DNA of 64,000 nucleotides. Source: Riptortus pedestris (taxonomy: Eukaryota > Arthropoda > Insecta > Hemiptera > Alydidae). A program made the position numbers and the translations under genes. The first letter of the stretch is position 1; the number at the start of each line of letters is the position of its first letter. The notes below the pieces were generated by a model. It was not told the DNA's origin, did no database searches, and saw nothing but the letters and a program-made list of their open reading frames with translations. Of this stretch, positions 10,830-22,395 are shown piece after piece. The DNA lies in contig CM032228.1 in the NCBI GenBank assembly GCA_019009955.1, positions 211,241,001 to 211,305,000 on the forward strand, written 5' to 3'.

Positions 10830-13260
10830 CTTCAAACTCGTGCCCGATAATTGGTGGACACAGGAGCTGCAGTTCGATTTTCCTGGTGAAGATGACACCG
10901 ACAACTAAGCTCGGCGTACTCTCTCTATATTCTGCGAATGGAACTCTCTCCCATCCTACGGTAACAGATTTCTCCATTTGGATTTAGACCTGCGGTGGAA
11001 GATAGTGTGGCGGTTCATCCTCGCAGAGGTGTGGCTGCCCATAATTGGAGTAGACTTGCTCTATCATTCCCATCTGATGGTTGCCCTAGCTGGCTACGAA
11101 CTGGTCGACAGGACTATAGGGTTGACGACAAAAGGGAAGCCGGCTAATGTTCCAGTACTCACCTATAAGAGTTGATATCTACTCTGTTCCGGAAGGCCAA
11201 TGATACACCCAACTTCTCCAGAAGTACACCAGCCTCACAGTTTGGACTGCCTTTATGAAGAAGCCTACGCATCCCATATATCGTTCATCATATAGAGACC
11301 TGTGGCGCACCAGTCACCACGAAATCACGACGGTTACCTCTAGAAAGGTACGCGGCCGCGAAACGTAAATTTAAACAGATGTGGGAGGAGGGCATCATCC
11401 GTTCTTGCAGCAGCCCTTGGTCAAGTGCGCTACACATCTTCCCGAAGAAGAACGGCGATTATAGGAGGCTCAATGTGAAGATAAATCCCGATCGCTACGC
11501 GGTTCCGAGCATTGTAGATTTCAATGTAAATCTCCATGAGAAACAGATCTTTAGTAAATTAGATTTGAGGTGAGCCTACTTCCAAATCCCCATAGCTGAG
11601 GAAGACATAGACAAGACAGCTGTGATCACCCCTGTCGACCTCTACGAGTACGTGAGGATGTGTTTTGGCCTACGGAAAGCGGCTCAGACCTTCCATAGAT
11701 TCCTGGATTCCCGTCTCCGTGGCTCCACGGACTTTCCTTCGACTTTGTCTTCGCTTTCGTAGATGACATCTGTATTGGATCAGCGGGGATTCCATTAAGG
11801 CACTTAAAGATTGCAAGGAAGCCCTCATCACAGGAAAGCAGCTCTCATAGCACACCCAATCCAGGAGCGGATCTAGTTTTTGTGCGTGTGGTTTCCGGCA
11901 CGTCTATAGGCGCAGCTCTTCAGCAAAGGGTCAATGGAAATTTTCGGGCTCTTGGATTTTTCTTTAAGACATTGACACTGGCTCAACCGAGCTATTAAAC
12001 TTTTAACCGCGAGCTATTGACTATTCATCAAGCTGTGCGACACTTTTGGTCTCAAGTCGAGGGTCGTCATTTCACGATTTGGACTGACCAAATCTCTATG
12101 CTTTTCAGCAGAAACCGGAAACATGCACTCCATGCGGATTCGGTGGGTAAATTTTATTAGCGTATTTAACACCGATATCCAGCACGTTGTTGGAGCGGAG
12201 AATGATGCGGCTGACGCGTTTTCAAATTGGATGAAATCCACGGCCCAGATGGGGTGCAAGCCCTAGTGGCAGCACAGAGGCGATAACGACGCAATTCCTA
12301 ACTTGCTGAAGAAACCTTCCTTACAGCTCAAGTGGATGCTGTAATCACGTTCTCTCCTCTGCGAGACGTCCACGACCTCCGTCCGTCCGCATGTGCCCGA
12401 AGGCGTGCAATTCACCGTATTCAACTCGATTCCGTATTCAAACTTAGCCATCCCGATACCCACAACACGCCCCAACATGTCGCTAAGCGGTATTTCTGGC
12501 CGAACCAAATCGCGGACATCAGCAAATGGTCAACAGTCTACATCGCCTGCCAGAAGGCGAAGGAGCTTCGACACACAGTCACACCACATGGCATTTTCAG
12601 GCAGATTCGAGCACGCTCACAACGACGTCATTGGTCCACTGCTCAGTTCAGCTGGTATGCGGCACTGCCTTACAATGGTAGGCAGGTTCAGCCGATGGAC
12701 ATCCCAGCAACTACCTGTGCAACAACACTCTTTTCGTCCTGGACGCACGTTTCGGTATTCCTGCAGGCATCGCAACTGATCAAGGGTGACAGTTTAAGTC
12801 TGATCTGTTCTACCAGCTCTCTAAGACTTTTGGATTCCAGCGGTTGGACCTCTCTTTTGCACATGGTACTCCTGGAACTTCGTGCAGCAGTCCACAATAA
12901 CATCACGAGCTCCGTAGAGATGGTTTATGGTAAACCACTTCGACTGCCTGGTGAACTGTTAGATATATCCAAGTAGCGAATCAGCACCGAAGACTTTGTC
13001 CAGTGACTTCGAGAGCAGTTGGAGCGACTGAGACCAGCACGTTACTGAATATACGCCGCAAGGACGTTCGTACACTGGCGTGCACCCGGCCTCTCATGTT
13101 TTCCGCAGGGATGCCACTGTACAGCGCCCGCCCACACCACATTATACTGGACTTAACAAGGTTTTAAAAACGTTTTAAAGTACCTTCGACATTTGGTTGC
13201 CTTCAGGGGCCAAAACAGTCTTGGTTGACAGACTGAAACCGGCTTTCCTGCTCCAGGAAC
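10830..13260 (+). pseudogene. Pol polyprotein remnant of the gypsy element (PR-RT-RH-IN)
   Basis: The aspartic protease motif LVDTGA is at 10851-10868. The reverse transcriptase fingers (FPKKNGDYRRLN in 11379-11573) are followed by KLDLR, a stop, AYFQIPI, FGLRKAAQTFHRFLD and, after a frameshift, the catalytic box FVDD at 11756-11767. RNase H is recognisable from GTSIGAALQQRVNG (about 11900) to EGRHFTIWTD, with a nonsense codon at 11996-11998. Integrase spans about 12400-12960. Its zinc-binding half keeps SHPD and RYFWP but has lost ligand residues, the catalytic core starts at HNDVIGPL in a shifted frame, and most of the second half of the core is deleted before VYGKPLRLPGEL. A C-terminal VDRLKPAFL (13218-13244) is typical of the CsRn1 group. 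At least four frame changes make it non-functional. Confidence 0.85.
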
Positions 13261-13585
13261 AGGACTCAAGTTCCAGTCAACCACTATCCTCAGCAGCAAC
13301 ACCACCCTCAGCTAGACCTTCCGCCAAGGAAGATCACCACCATCTACCATTCCAGGTGAACCTGCCTTCGGTTCACTCCCTCGACGCAGTCACTGAGGGG
13401 AGGTACTCGCGAATGTAATAAATAACCTTGGCAGTTACGTCTTTGTACTGCCATGTCGAGTATCTTGTTGTTATACATTGCTGTAGAGAAGAAGTAGCGA
13501 GGTTAAGAAGAGTCTCATTACGGCATTCGGGATGTGTTCCCACGTTTTGACATAATGGGTTTTTATAAAGTGACAATAATGACAA

Positions 13586-14150
13586 TTCTTGATATATTAT
13601 TTTTACGAATATCTTTCATTAAGTTCAAACAGGCCTTGTCTTTTATAACACGCACACCTTTCACAATAGTTTTAACAGGACTAAATACAGAATAAATAAA
13701 AAAAACAAAAAAAAAATACGAAATTCAATATCTGTAAAACCAATTTTGAAAATCGTAACAGATGGAAAAACTGAGTACATACTTAAAAAGAGAATAAAAC
13801 AGGATTTAAAGAGTATGAACAATGGAGAAAATAAAACCTCTCTCGCAGATCAAGTTTTTAAGCAGTTGTCCAAATTTAATATTGGTCAGCACCTGCTTGA
13901 CGGACTTCATATTAGTATTAATGTTTCTTTATTATCTATTAGTACTCACAGTATACTGTTTATTTCTACATTTGGCAGAGCCATTTGTGCTTTTGGCAGC
14001 AATTCATGAAAGTTGTATTTGTAATGAATTAATTAACGCATCCATTTGTATTAATTTTCTTAGTTTGCTTTGTTCGGTTTAAAACGATTTAATTTTATAA
14101 TAACTCTCTGCTTTGGAAACAACTTGAAGTAGTCATTGGGGCATATAAAA
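13586..14150. other. No recognisable gene
   Basis: AT-rich sequence with two overlapping frames (13746-14009 and 13822-14082) whose translations look random. No repeat identity is visible. Confidence 0.45.
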
Positions 14151-14164
14151 TAAATTAAGAGTTG

Positions 14165-14470
14165 TAGTTGGGGGATTGAGCCGGGGTAGATTGGAGGCTG
14201 TGCTTGCCGCCCCTCGGGGGTGGGGATGGAGGGGGCAGGGGAGGGGATGGAGGGGCGGAGCGAGAGGGCCCGGGACTAGCTCAGTAGATGGATGCTAGCT
14301 GCACGGACCACTGGCTGCGGAGGAACGGCTCCTTCCGTGGGCTCCAGGAGCCTCCGAGCAGAAGGCGGGAGGAAGCTGCTGCTCTCCAGGCACTCCAGCG
14401 GCGGGTAGGTCTGGGAGGCATGGCAAGGCCTGCACCCCCGAGGCCACCCCCCATGCCATCTATCAGGCCA
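14165..14470. other. Isolated GC-rich island, possible first exon or promoter
   Basis: This ~300 bp stretch is strikingly GC-rich and CpG-containing in a window otherwise dominated by A and T. On the plus strand an ATG at 14288 opens 39 codons (starting MDASCTDHWLRRNGSF) that end at a good splice donor, CGG|GTAGGT (14405). The upstream part is purine-rich, so a 5' UTR/promoter plus first coding exon is more natural than an internal exon. An alternative minus-strand frame (14281-14499) is also open, as expected in GC-rich DNA. I do not recognise the peptide. A foreign or repeat-derived insertion is the other explanation. Confidence 0.3.
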
Positions 14471-16110
14471 TCCATACTACACAAGGTATCACATGTCACT
14501 CAACATCTCAATAGCTGTCTTCTTAAGTATACATAGTAAGCATTTTCTCGACACTTCGTCCAACGCCAAAGCTGATCAACCATAAAAAACCATGGAGCAC
14601 AATGGCATGGCCGGCCTCACATGTCTCTCAAGCGTTCGTCTCACTGCAAATCAGAAATAAGTTCCTCTTCAAGATCGGATAAACATCTCTAACTGTCTTT
14701 AACTACTTTCCTAATGCCAATATGCCTACGAAAAAACCCACACATGCATGGAGCAGAGAACAATCAATCCAACCCGCCATAAACAAAGTATACCATAACA
14801 AACCTCTAAATCCACTCCATATCTAGCGCTCGTCATGGGCTATTTACAACTGTTAGTGATTTTGTAATCACAGTAGTCAGTAAAACATTTTTGAACTTAC
14901 CAGAGTTGGTAACTATTTTCTCCAATCATTGAAATCCCATACATATCTGTAATCGTGTGTTTGGAGCTAGGATTGTCAATGACAGTATCTTATATATGAA
15001 ACGAGATTAATACCAATTACCAACAAAGCAAGGTTATTAAATATGGCAAGTTATGTTATCACAAACTTAACAAATGTATGTTGCCAATACTTAACAGAAC
15101 TCAACGGGACAAAAAAGTCCAAATTTCTGTTCATTTAATGACAAAGAAGACTTAAGTCTATTAATCATGATAAACCTGACTTAAGGAAAACCCATAATTT
15201 TGAGCTGTGCCCATAACAATATCTTCATTTGTATCTACATGGATTCACATATCTTAGAAATATATAGTATATCAAAGGCTAAATATCCCTCAGTTGGGGA
15301 TAGCTTTCTAGATTTTTTTATATTGTTATCATTTCTGACCACATATAAATATATTAAGGTACATGATTATTGTTTTCTATTTAAGCTGTTATTTAAAGAA
15401 TCAACTCTAAATACGTCCACTAATTAAATTCATACGTAATCCTACTACTTTTTGAAATGATATTCTATATTGTGTAAGAATTCTGTATTGTTTATGTTTA
15501 GTTATGACAGTATACAGTAACCATGATCAGTGTTAAAATAATGAATCAATCCAAATTAATCATTCTTTCATTTCTGCTATACATATAAAATAACAAACAA
15601 GAACACATTTGTAATGTTGAAGTTTTCAATCAGAGAAACCTCACTTTATCAGTATTACATAAGTTATGTCAAGCTTCATTGGGTGACAGAACTTGTTTAC
15701 TATCATAAATCGTATTTTGATAATCGTAAATGCCCCAAATGGTTAATAGAATTTGACTTGCCAGCTATTTATTGAATGAAGAACAATTTAAGATTTATTT
15801 CATACCTTAGAAAATGTAAACAATACATCCTTCGTTGTTTTAATCTATTACATGTTAGTTTTCAAAGAGAGCAGGACCACAGAAAACTTAGAACAATTTA
15901 TAAAATAAAGTAGCGTCTATATTCGAGATTTCCAAATAAAAATATCATCGGTTAATTGAAGAATATTATTTATAGTTTTAACTGTCTTGTCTTGTTCTAG
16001 TTTTTGTTGATTATTAGTTTGCTAGCTTTAGTACAAATAATAAGACTATTATATTAACAGTAAATAGTTCTAAAAAGCAGGAAAGAAAAAAAAACAAACA
16101 TAAAATGTAA
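14471..16110. other. No recognisable gene; apparently single-copy AT-rich sequence
   Basis: This stretch shows none of the repeat families found elsewhere in the window. The longest frame (15200-15427) has a random-looking translation. It may be intronic or intergenic host sequence. Confidence 0.45.
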
Positions 16111-16120
16111 AGCCGAGCGC

Positions 16121-16148
16121 TTTTGAATATTGTTACATTCATCTTCAG
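16121..16148 (-). ncRNA. Hammerhead-like core (candidate), minus strand
   Basis: Read on the minus strand it is CTGAAGA, T, stem GAATGT/ATATTC (6 bp, one G-T) with an AACA loop, then AAAA where a working core needs GAAA, followed by GCGCTCGGC. The layout matches 6301-6326 and 30525-30550, and the trailing AAAGCGCT is shared with the latter. It is probably the 3' tail of a degraded Penelope-like or related retroelement. Confidence 0.3.
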
Positions 16149-16159
16149 AGATTGTTACC

Positions 16160-18470
16160 AGCTCTTTAGCAGCAGATCCACTAGTTTTTACTAGTATTAT
16201 TCCTTCATAGAGAACTGTAGTAATTTTATACATTTAATTAGTCAGCTGATTAATTGTAAGTGTACAAAAACGTTAGTTGTGTAGCCTTTATAGTTATATT
16301 TGGTAATAGGTTCATCACCCGATAAAAGAATGTTTCTTTTTCTAATTTTATTATATATAGTATTTAACATATAAAAAAAGGCTACGTTAAAGCATAGTTC
16401 CTAATGCTCATGGTAACCTAAAGTCATTGTGTCCAGTCCCGGACTAGTAATAGGAATTAATTTAGTGACAAACTCACTAAACAATATCCTTTGTCCTTCC
16501 TTGAGTTTTAATTTGCTATACTGAAAATGATTATTTGTATAAATTAAACACCACTCGCAAATGAATGATCTCATTTCAGGGGATTTGTATCTTATCAGAT
16601 CTCGATAGGGTAAACAGCTGATGATATCTCATATAAATTTAGACATATGTTCTAAGTCGAATGATAGAGAATTGAAAGAAGTACATATTTTTGAAAGTTA
16701 AAATTTTGGCGATCCGTTAGAAAGGGTGAATTATTATGTTAATTGGACAATGGGTCACGGAATGAACTGCTGGCTATAATTAATTATTCAATGCTATTTT
16801 TAGCTCTTGATTAAAATAATTTATTGCTCCAAATATATCAAATAAAGCTAGTATAGTGTGACATATTATTCTACTGAAGATTAAAATTATAAAGCCCAGT
16901 ATTATTAAATGGTCTAATTAGTGTGGATATGATAGCCAAGGGTAGGATATGTAGGATTGATGAGTAGTTGGGGATTGGTTAGATTGTTAAAGCACTGACA
17001 CTCGGTTAGGGGTGGTTAGGGGTTAGAAAAAACTATTTTTATTTTAAGACTTTTAAGGTTACTTAATTTCCAGAATACTTATAGCAATTATCTTTAGCAA
17101 ATTAATCATATTATGTAGTACTCATTCTTCTCATACCAGAGGACATTTAACTACCATCAATACAGAATTACATTAAATTTAATGAATAATCAAGGATCCT
17201 TAAGAATCATATAAAAGTTATTTCACTAATTACCGAATATTGATCTATTTCAATGACTTCTTTTGTCTCTTTTTATATCTAATGAAGTCACAAAGAGAAG
17301 TCACTGTGAAAATGACTGCCCTTATACAACAACTAAATCAGTGAGATGAGTACCACGAACATTATATTAGTCTAATTAATAGTCATTCAAAACTACTTCT
17401 AAAACTTACGTATTTAAATGATGAGTGACTCTTCACTACATTTACGACATCAGAGTAAAAAAAAAGCAACTTTCCCTTAATGGGAGTAACTAAGAATAGA
17501 AGGAATCTGGCTGTGATTATTTCGATAATAATCTGTTCGTCCAGAAAAAGTCTGATATATATTTAAACGGTGGCAGGGAATGGGAAATTGTATATGCGGC
17601 ATAAAAACTCATCACCGTGGTTTCATAATCCCAGTTTCCAACCATGATGTCTTTACTGACATTATTAATTCATTAATACTATCAATAAAATAAATATTAC
17701 ATGAAAAAGGTTACCAATAACAGTTTTTGTCTCTTCCTCGGTGGTTTCTCCATATATTAATATTTTTGCTTTTTTGAAAAATATGTTTCTGACTAAACTA
17801 AGAAGAATTTGATCTGTTCCCTCCTTTGAAAAATGCTTCGGAAAAAGCTTGATATAGTATTTCGTGTGCAAAAGATGTTTTTGATAATTTTCCAATATTT
17901 AATCTCATACAATGTCTTAAAATATACTATAGCACAAACGTTTTCATAATCTTTTCCTTTAAGAAATGCTACTTTTGAAAGTACTGGAAAAGTAAAAATC
18001 GTTTTATAAAAGTATTTACTGTGCATGCTGAACTGAAGAATAAGGTAGGTTACGCGACTTTACTTAGTTTATACATTATAAGGGAAAGCATTTGTTGCAA
18101 ATCATGATGAAAAAAGGAACAGCATGTTCCCATAAATAATAATATTTCACAAACCAGAGGGCTTCCCTCCAACTCTAACAAAAAAGGGCAAACTGTGGTG
18201 GTTGGAACCAGTTGAAAGAATGGAAGTCACCAGACTCTCGAATTAGGAAATGAGATAGGATCAGATAACGGTGGCTAATTACCTGGAGATGGACTTGTGG
18301 AGGCTGGGCATCTATAATTGATGAAGTCTAACTTGGTACACCACTAATGACCAAAAAAGTACAGGTACTTGTAGCAGTATAAGTAATGGACTTCTTTGAT
18401 GAATGAACTTCTGACACAATTATCACAACATTTCTAGAAATCGAAATTTATAATAAGTTGATAAAAATGA
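16160..18470. other. No recognisable gene apart from one SINE trace
   Basis: AT-rich sequence. The only identifiable item is a decayed SINE body at about 16398-16495. Minus-strand frames at 17665-18026 overlap each other and show no domain. Confidence 0.45.
16398..16495 (+). mobile_element. SINE body fragment
   Basis: CTCATGGTAACCTAAAG resembles the 3' part of the tRNA-related head. GGAATTAATTTAGTGACAAACTCACTAAA matches the SINE body block best seen near 39440. Both ends are degraded. Confidence 0.5.
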
Positions 18471-18539
18471 GATCCGTTGAAATTTAAACAAACACTCACA
18501 CATATATATGTTAGAGAAAAATTACTCTTACTATGTCAG

Positions 18540-19000
18540 GTGGCAATCGCATATATCATATCAGGATCATGGGGCAGTTACTCATACCATTTCAGGGGCA
18601 GTCATTCATACCATTTCAGGGGGCAGTTATTCATACCTTGTCAGAGGGGTGGTCACACATATATCAGGGGCATTTAGTTATGTCAGGGGATGGTCACGCG
18701 TACCACATCAAGGAGCAGACATTCATACCATATCCAGGAAAGAGTTATTCATAACATATCAGGGACAGTTATTCATTCCACGTCAGGGGGCAGTTACTCA
18801 TACCATTTCAGGGCGCAGTTATTCATACCTTGTCAAAGGGTGGTCACACATATATCAGGGGCATTTAGTTATGTCAGGGGATGGTCACACGTACCATATC
18901 AAGGGGCATATATTCATACCATATCCAGGAAAGAGTTTTTCATACCATATCAGGGACAGTTATTCATTCCACGTCAGGGGGCAGTTACTCGTATCATTTC
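18540..19000 (+). repeat. Higher-order tandem repeat: ~24-bp units in a ~191-bp super-unit
   Basis: The region is built of diverged 24-bp units of the kind CAGGGGCAGTTATTCATACC. Groups of about eight form a super-unit of ~191 bp: GGTCACACATATATCAGGGG occurs at 18651 and again at 18842. Because the unit length is a multiple of three, all three forward frames stay open, producing overlapping frames of 66-176 codons with repeated S/Y-H-F/T-R/S-G motifs. I regard these as by-products of repeat structure rather than protein genes. Confidence 0.85.
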
Positions 19001-19233
19001 TTGATATACTTCTATCAGTTTATGATGAACTGGTATAGATGTTTCTTGATATACATCTATACCAGATTTTGGGACTGTTATTCATACTATATCTTTTATA
19101 CATAACTCATTATATTCACGCATGCAAAACACCTCGTACTTGGTCTATGTCGAGGTGAAATTACTACGATTAGTTTAGATTTGAAGGAATATTTGTGAAA
19201 ACTTTTCATCTACCATTTCAATAGCTACTTTTT

Positions 19234-19356
19234 AGCAGATTCCCCTTAAGGGAAATCAGCTATTGAGGTCGTACTCATGACAGAATTTTCGAAATTTATC
19301 TTCATATTTCCATCGATCCTACCTAGTAGATGACGAAAATAACGTCCGTTCAAAAC

Positions 19357-19417
<61 letters not shown>

Positions 19418-19692
19418 TTGTCTGTTACCGCTCTAGTGGTTGCAATTTTTGTTTGATCGTTACCAAACTCGATATTTAGTCGTTTTATGTAAAACGAAAG
19501 ATCAAGTTCGTTAACGGCTGAAATCGGACCAGTGGGAGGGGAGGGGGTTTAGAAGAGATGAATTTCGGAAATTCGAAATATTTCCGTTACTATACGTCGG
19601 ATCGAAAAATTGTATAGAATCAATCTTATTGCAAATTTAATTTACTATAAATATTATGTTTATACACATTTATTCTCTATCTTGAATATTTT
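19234..19692 (+). mobile_element. HINE-like element, 3'-truncated
   Basis: It has the 5' palindrome (one substitution in the left arm, 19234-19261), the conserved block, a GTGTGTATATA-type microsatellite (about 19359-19413) and the CTCTAGTGGTTGC, GTTAACGGCTGAAATCGGACC and TACGTCGGATCGAAAA boxes. The match fades after the TATTCTCTATCTTGAATATT box, so the 3' third is missing. Confidence 0.75.
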
Positions 19693-20109
19693 TCTATGTC
19701 GACCAAAAGAAACCAAGCCAACACTCCAGCGTGGTGGGATTGTATTTTTAGCGCCGTGCACACCGCTAAACTCGTAGTTATTAATTAATTATAACCCGTA
19801 ATTCGATATGAGGACATTAGTGCCTAATCTTTTTCAATTTCGATTTTATCCATTAGAAATTCCTGTTAATTAACTCAGTTCCAAAATCATCTACACTCAT
19901 GTATTTAAATGAACCGATCTGTCTATGAACATTTAAATCACAAGAATTGTAGACATGGTAAATGTAACAGTCCCATGACTAGAGTCACAAGGAAACCAGA
20001 GAATGTGGGTACCGGAATATTTTTAACCAATAATCTAATATTTCCTACAATAATTATTTCAATCATATAATACTCATTTCTATACTTCCCCAATACTAAA
20101 TCTTATACT

Positions 20110-20131
20110 GCATTCCTCCCTCCCTCCCTCC

Positions 20132-20200
<69 letters not shown>
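20110..20200. repeat. Compound microsatellite (CCCT)n-(CT)n-(AT)n-(GT)n
   Basis: Four simple-repeat blocks follow each other without spacer: CCCT from about 20116, CT to about 20150, AT to about 20175, then GT to 20200. It also yields a spurious small frame starting at 20176. Confidence 0.9.
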
Positions 20201-20201
<1 letters not shown>

Positions 20202-20352
20202 TCTTCCAATATCATTTTCTCTTAGAAATATATTAGATAAGGGTGATTTATACAGCGAACGTAACATTCATTTCATAAAAATGTTTAATTTATATACTAA
20301 ACTCAAGAATAAGTTATTAAACACGACTTTTTTCGATTCTAACCTGGAATTT

Positions 20353-20450
20353 ATTATAGGTATTTAGTGACAAACTCATTAAATAAAATCCTTAGTCCAA
20401 TCCTGGCCCGAAAATGGTAAATAACCTGTCCCAATTAGCTTTGTTATCAA
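20353..20450 (+). mobile_element. SINE body fragment
   Basis: TATTTAGTGACAAACTCATT, AAATCCTTAGTCCAATCCTGG and GGTAAATAACCTGTCCCAAT match the SINE body in order. The tRNA-like head is absent, so this is 5'-truncated or eroded. Confidence 0.6.
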
Positions 20451-20739
20451 TAAATAATATTAACATATAATAATGTTAATAAATAACGTTAAATTTTAAT
20501 CACAACATGATGAATTAGGAAGGAAAAAATGTTTGAAAAATATTAATGTTTCGTTGTAACATTGTATCCATTTTGAGGATGAAGAGGCGGCAGGTTGATA
20601 ACAAAGTATTTGCATTTATACGAGAGTGTTCTGATTAAAAAAATATATTTTGGCTGATTTGACGATATAGTGACGTTAATTTCCCTCTAATCAATCACAC
20701 TTGGGCATTCCATCAATAAAAAAAGTTAATTTAAAAAAA

Positions 20740-21100
20740 ATTGAATGAACCATTCAAAAAATTTCTACTCCCCCCCCCACCAAGTGCCACCACGCATACA
20801 TATGTAGGCAAATTAGTTCTAGCTCCCTCCTCCACTCCTAGCTTTCGGCAGGGTTTTTTTTTCACGTTTCAGAAAATTCTAGGAACAGTGGCATCAAAAG
20901 TGTATATCTGGTCTACTGTCTGGCTGTCCGTCTGTTTGTTATTAAATCGCTCAAAAACGGCTCAGAGGATCTCTATGGACTTTCATATTTTGGTGTCAAT
21001 TATCTTAAGGTACAACATAGGCTATATGGAATTTGAATTTTCAATTAGGAGGGGGGGGAGTTTACTTAGACGTGAAAATACGTATTGATGAATAACTTTG
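20740..21100. repeat. Probable interspersed-repeat fragment (AAATCGCTCAAAAACGGCT box)
   Basis: It contains a CTGTCTGGCTGTCCGTCTGTTTG tract followed by an AAATCGCTCAAAAACGGCT box and a GGAGGGGGGG tract before GTTTACTTAGACG. Similar layouts recur in invertebrate non-autonomous repeats, and the HINE-like and family-2 repeats here also carry AACGGCTGAA boxes. No element ends can be set. The overlapping 115-codon frame (20741-21088) has no recognisable domain. Confidence 0.35.
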
Positions 21101-22350
21101 CTAGTTTGGTTTTATTGAAAAAATATAACGAACAAATTGTGTTTAGAATGACGATTAGTACCCTAAAATGTTATTCATTTTTATAAAGTTATGAGTTCCT
21201 CTTTTGGTCACCAATGACTTTGCTTACGAGTTATGAGTTAGGGAAATGAATATGTTTACATGATCCATATTATACTTTACTACCCCATCAGGAGTGGGGA
21301 GGAGGTTTACTTCAACGTCAAAAAACATATCCGTCAAAGATACAGTTTGTCAAAGTCATAGTTAATATTGATTTTATCCGAAATAATGTAAAGAATGAAT
21401 TTGGTTAAATTCCATGTAATTACAGCAGAATCCCTGATCAAAATGTTATCATATTTTTTCTCCAGATACTAAGACGATACAATAAATTAATTTTGACGGA
21501 TAATATAAAGACAAAAAGCTAATAAATATCAAGGAGGATAATAAATTCGTCAATATTCGTCCACTAGTTATTCCAGGTGTCATGCTCAAAACTATAAATA
21601 TGACTAATATGATGGCAATAAATGGATTACTACATATTTACTGTTCATGTTACAGAGCATTTGTGTTATTGAGCAATATGGCGGGATGATTTTGTGCACC
21701 AAAATTTTATAATTACACGGGAAACAATTTCTATTTCAACCCGACAACGACGAGTAACACTGCTACTGCAGAATATAATATTAGTACATAATTACATGTA
21801 AAAATCTACTTTGTATGAGTCACTTTCTTTATCAAACTAAACGCCGTTCTTTGATGTAACATTCAATCTAAAATCTTTAAACTACTTACTCTCCATTACA
21901 CCACAGACGGAGCCTAACTGAGTTTTATTGAGTAACAAACTTCTTTAGCGGGAGATTTATGTATGTGTGTAAGGGGAGACACTAAGGGTGATAAATACTG
22001 AGCTAGAGGTGTCATTCCGTCACACCTTACACAACCCTTATCATTCATTCAGCGAGCAGAAAACCTCATGACATTCGAGACGTGGAGGAGTTGCGTTCAG
22101 TAATGGCTTCCTGTCACCTTCTGCTCTTGCCCAAACTTCGGGAAATCATATTATTATTTAATATTACCTGTATTCCGAGCTTTCTCTACATCCCAATATC
22201 TGGAAAGTTTGTCGTCAGTAGGGTTCCTTAATTTTATTTTAATTATATATTTCAATGACTTAACGCCTGGGCAAAATTCACAGAAAATGACGGATATACA
22301 TTTAATATTTATTATTACGAAATGTTTCCTCAGAATGTATTTCTAGTTTT
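21101..22350. other. No recognisable gene
   Basis: AT-rich sequence. Around 21940-22140 composition is more balanced and appears single-copy, but no frame or RNA gene is supported. Confidence 0.45.
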
Positions 22351-22351
22351 T

Positions 22352-22395
22352 AAAAGTCCGTCACGCAGGGGCTGCGTAAACTAAGCAAAATGTTT
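22352..22395 (-). mobile_element. HINE-like 3' terminus only
   Basis: AAAAGTCCGTC, the intact hairpin (ACGCAG, GGG, CTGCGT) and AAACTAAGCA are present in order. Beyond the inner GCAGATTTCCC position the sequence diverges, leaving only about 45 bp of the element end. Confidence 0.65.

Larger units (their letters stand above)
10041..13560 (+). mobile_element. Ty3/gypsy LTR retrotransposon, CsRn1-like, decayed
   Basis: A 3.5 kb remnant with domains in gypsy order: gag, CCHC-like finger, protease, reverse transcriptase, RNase H, integrase. A ~45 bp block (TAGAGAAGAAGTAG..CGAGG..AAGAAGAGT) occurs near both edges (10045-10090 and 13480-13525), in line with eroded LTRs. Before the right copy is a purine tract (GAGGGGAGG, 13397-13405), and a TG (13415) could open the 3' LTR. 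A weak match to a tRNA-Trp primer site (TATTGACCTCGTCCG, near 10187) fits the CsRn1 group. Frameshifts and stops throughout show it is inactive. No envelope gene is seen. Confidence 0.85.

Noticed and set aside
12263..12906. Minus-strand ORFs across the integrase region
   Set aside because: They are antisense to recognisable gypsy integrase sequence.
18508..19038. 176-codon ORF with repeated SYHFRG-like motifs as a protein gene
   Set aside because: Three overlapping frames are equally open owing to the 24-bp repeat. There is no clear start context, signal peptide or flanking exon.
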